Below, piece after piece: positions 61,719 through 64,000 of a stretch of DNA of 64,000 nt. Under the pieces are notes generated by a model. It did not search any database and was not told the origin of the DNA. It saw nothing but the letters and a program-made list of their open reading frames with translations. Source of the stretch: JAGQVA01 sp041391725 (lineage in GTDB: Bacteria; Bacteroidota; Bacteroidia; J057); NCBI GenBank assembly GCA_041391725.1, contig JAWKNL010000004.1:1-64000 (forward strand). The letters run 5' to 3'. Both the position numbers and the translations under genes were made by a program. Position 1 is the stretch's first letter. Every line of letters begins with the position of its first letter.

Positions 61719-62190
61719 TTATTTCGAGTATTTCAAATTGAATTTTATTGGAACTTCAAAACTATTATAAGATGATAACATTAATACTAAATATTTCTTC
61801 CCTTTATATTTCTGAATTTCCCACTTGTATTTATAAAATAAATAAGCAACGGGAGGTTCCTGATAATACATATGATAGTTAAGGTTTACATATTTTCCCG
61901 GGCGCAGGCCCAAAGAGAAATACGCAAAAACATTATTCTGAAGGGGAATACTGGTTACTTCACTGGTGAAAAATAAGAGCGTGTCTTTTTGAAGCAAAAT
62001 ATCGTTCACTGTCATAATATACCAATCAATCTCAACTCTTTTCATCGTATCCAAACCAATCCTATCAAGCCCTAAATCTTGTTGTCCAATCTCCTATGAG
62101 ATTTTTCTTATTGATAGAAACCTGGCTGTGTACCGGGTTTATCAACGCTACTAATAGGGGCACTACCAGGTAGATTTTAATACATTGCAT
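61719..62190 (-). pseudogene. Putative exported immunity protein with one frameshift
   Basis: ATG at 62190 gives MQCIKIYLVVPLLVALINPV, a signal peptide ending in VHSQ, then SINKKNLIGDWTT. A one-base frame change near 62085 is needed to reach the rest (LGLDRIGLDTMKRVEIDWYI, FTSEVTSIPLQNNVFAYFSL, ending FNLKYSK). The start lies two bases after the stop of the JAB-like tip. Lipocalin-like beta structure is possible (GDW motif near the start). It is the likely immunity gene of that tip. The frameshift may be real or a sequence error. Confidence 0.55.
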
Positions 62191-62192
62191 GA

Positions 62193-63105
62193 TTACTGGT
62201 TTTTTAAAAATTTCTTGTAGGTTTTTCCTGATGGTCCCATAGAGGCATTATGAATTGCAGATGGGCTAGTTGAAAATCTTTTACGTGAACCAACATACAC
62301 ATCTACTACTTTTGGTCGTGTATCTGATCCAGTGATTTCCTTGTATTGGGATTGGCAACAGTTGTAATATTTGTGCCGCTTTTTCCAAAAATAATATTCA
62401 TTTCATAATTGAGAAACCCAGGAAGATCATTATTGGGAGATGCATCGACTGGATACGCTACAGTACCAGATTCAGATATTCCAAAATTCAGGGGATGATT
62501 ATGAATTGTAACATCTCCCGGAGGGGTACACCCACTTCAGCTCTTGATCCAGGAAGATATTCTACTATTCCCAATATTTTCGGAAGTACGCTTGTAGTTG
62601 CCGTCTTCATTTTTGTCAGTACATACTGAACTTCATTATCACCGCCCAACCCCTCAGCATGTGAAATTAACGCGGATGTTTGATCAACAACATCTTTGTT
62701 CATCACGAACATATCGGAATTTTCAAAACCATTCTTCAACGCTGGGTTTTTGTCCACAAGGTTACCACTTTCAGAATTCTTCCTTATTTCTTCAGCATTT
62801 TCTTTATTAGTTACAAAAGCCACTAAATTATTATTTTCATTATCTGTTCCTATCCATTTTCCATTATAGTAGTAATCCGTTTCATAATTCCCACTCGGAT
62901 CGCCAAACTTCAACGGGTTATTAAACCCATACCGATACGGCGTCCAGCCCGGAGCCTGATCCCCCATCGCATCCACTCCCCACCAACGCCCCGCCGCCGG
63001 ATCATACCACCGCGCCCCATAGTCGTAAAGACCGATTTCCAAATCGGTCTCCAGTTCCTTCCCGGTGTACCGATAAGGATTCCCACCACCGACAAAGGCA
63101 GGGTT
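62193..63105 (-). pseudogene. RHS core cassette with JAB-like toxin tip, two frameshifts
   Basis: Core text NPYRYTGKELETDLEIGLYD, WYDPAAGRWWGVDAMGDQAP, YRYGFNNPLKFGDPSGNY is clear. In the tip, frame one gives NNLVAFVTNKENAEEIRKNS and VQYVLTKMKTATTSVLPKIL up to SRAEVGVP; after a one-base change PPGDVTIHNHPLNFGISESG and FLNYEMNIIFGKSGTNITTV follow. His-x-His in IHNHP plus the distal region fit the JAB/Mov34 metalloprotease-like toxin fold. A second frame change gives the ending SGKTYKKFLKNQ at 62193. It is followed two bases later by the gene at 62190. Confidence 0.65.
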
Positions 63106-63204
63106 GTTTTGCTATCAAAGAACGGTAACGGGTTTTAAGATAGGGAATTTTGGGGGAGTGGAAAAGTCGGCGCAGCGGAAGGATATCGTTTGAAAAAAAG
63201 AAAT

Positions 63205-63850
63205 TTATCTCTTCTTACCCGTTTGCCATACAGCTAATATATTTTGGCAGGTATCCGGTCTGTTAATGTCTATACTGTATGCCTGGATAATGCTATCAAA
63301 GGAAGGAGATTCTTTAGATAAAGGCCCAACAGTAGTGATACCCTCATAGATCACACTCCCATTCATTGAGTAAATTCCGTAGAATTCCGGGCACTCAACC
63401 CCATTGCAAAAATCAGCACCGGCCATAAAGTAGAAATCCTGTTCAAATCCTTTGATCAGGCAAATCTCTATAATAGGAATTTGAGCTAATTTGACAGTTT
63501 GGAAAAGTTTTGCTGTTTTCTCGATTTTTCCTGTTGGTAAAAATATTTTTGATAACTGAATCATTCTCAAAAAACAGTAGTCGTTGATTCTCTACCAATG
63601 GACTCCCATATATATCATCCTCCCATTTACCACTCAGCGTATCATTCATAAAGCTGGTTATCAGGTTTAATTTATAATGATTGTTGTTAATTGAAAGTGT
63701 GTGTTCAAATCTAGGTGGGACATTCTGAGTCGAATGATTTGCTGAGCTTACGAAAAAATCCCGGCATCCTGGCATTTGAATAAAGGGAATCAGAATCAAT
63801 GCTTTCAGGCAAAGGTTATGTAAGCTTCCATTTATGTAGAATTTAATCAT
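63205..63850 (-). pseudogene. Putative immunity lipoprotein with one frameshift
   Basis: ATG at 63850 directly follows the stop of the upstream tip (TAA-ATG). Lipobox MPGC puts the lipidated Cys at 29. Two frames overlap near 63541-63555, in A5/T5 runs; joined they give FFENDSVIK-IFLPTGKIEKT and continue FEQDFYFMAGADFCNGVECP to the end AVWQTGKKR. Family unknown. It is likely the immunity protein for the tip that enters from the window edge. Confidence 0.6.
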
Positions 63851-64000
63851 TTATTTTTTTCTTAAGAGCGTTCCAATTGGTGTAGCAATATTTGATCTTC
63901 CGGTTAGTTCATTCGCTCTGTACTTATTAAAAACTGCTTGTAGATTTTCACTACTCCAATGGTTGAGAGATACCCATCTTGCACTTGTAGTTTCTTTGAA
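63851..64000 (-). CDS. C-terminal end of a further toxin tip (partial)
   Basis: 49 residues enter from the window edge and stop at 63851: ARWVSLNHWSSENLQAVFNK, ELTGRSNIATPIGTLLRKK. I do not recognise a family. The stop codon touches the ATG of the lipoprotein gene at 63850. By its place, before an exported small protein like the other cassettes, it is probably another RHS toxin tip. Confidence 0.5.
   Translation of the reverse strand, partial: FKETTSARWVSLNHWSSENLQAVFNKYRANELTGRSNIATPIGTLLRKK

Noticed and set aside
57531..64000. Idea of a prophage or tailocin (contractile phage-like) cluster
   Set aside because: No sheath, tube, baseplate, portal or terminase genes are visible. The repeats are RHS cores and the order is typical of polymorphic toxins.

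Overview
The window looks like a chromosomal segment of a free-living, polysaccharide-degrading Bacteroidota, plausibly a Saprospiria- or Cytophagia-like bacterium. The evidence is a SusC/SusD pair, type IX secretion (T9SS) C-terminal tails, many lipoproteins with Bacteroidota-style lipoboxes, bacillithiol synthesis (BshA), DUF4834 and a few TANNTTTG-like -7 elements. The exact genus cannot be read from the sequence.

Layout. 1-5.4 kb: a partial HEAT-like gene, a large VCBS/FG-GAP lipoprotein, a small lipoprotein and a BetR-like HTH regulator, all on the minus strand. 5.5-10.2 kb: PDZ and other secreted proteins, an HTTM membrane protein with a co-translated partner, NADP-isocitrate dehydrogenase and an orphan T9SS tail protein. 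10.3-12.8 kb: a membrane protein and a beta-propeller/VWA protein. 12.9-22 kb: core genes kdsB, nuoJKL, bshA, DUF4834 and ispE, then two tandem CGHC thioredoxin-like proteins. 22-30.5 kb, minus strand: an EGF-like lipoprotein, a thioredoxin/DUF2892/Crp-Fnr group, and a tightly packed five-gene run (MBL hydrolase, sulfotransferase, O-antigen-ligase-like protein, sulfurtransferase, large 2OG-Fe(II) oxygenase). 30.8-42.5 kb: a nutrient-uptake locus of SusC, SusD, a 1121-aa VCBS lipoprotein, a vanadium haloperoxidase and a CRTAC1-like protein, ended by tRNA-Arg.

42.7-52.1 kb is a decayed accessory region. An intact CE15-like glucuronoyl esterase is followed by frameshifted remnants of a CHAT-domain protein, a PL22 oligogalacturonate lyase, a PL9-like pectate lyase with a T9SS tail, and a DUF3883-domain gene. 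The DUF3883 gene is split by a 1475-bp IS66-family element with a perfect 8-bp target duplication. A tRNA-Pro flanked by tRNA-Pro half-copies and a damaged tRNA-Ser close this region. Frameshifts are so dense here that either real decay or poor local sequence quality has to be considered.

52.3-57.5 kb returns to ordinary genes: two peptide-type ABC permeases (the first with a frameshift near its start), argS and a PASTA-domain membrane protein. 57.5-64 kb, all minus strand, is the most interesting part. It is a row of displaced RHS 'core + toxin tip + immunity' cassettes that share the same RHS core but end in unrelated tips (two HExxH metallopeptidase-like, one JAB-like, one unknown). Each tip is followed at once by a small gene with a signal peptide or lipobox. 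An older core copy next to argS/PASTA is broken by a 25-nt palindrome-like insertion. The arrangement suggests a polymorphic-toxin locus that keeps old tips with exported immunity proteins.
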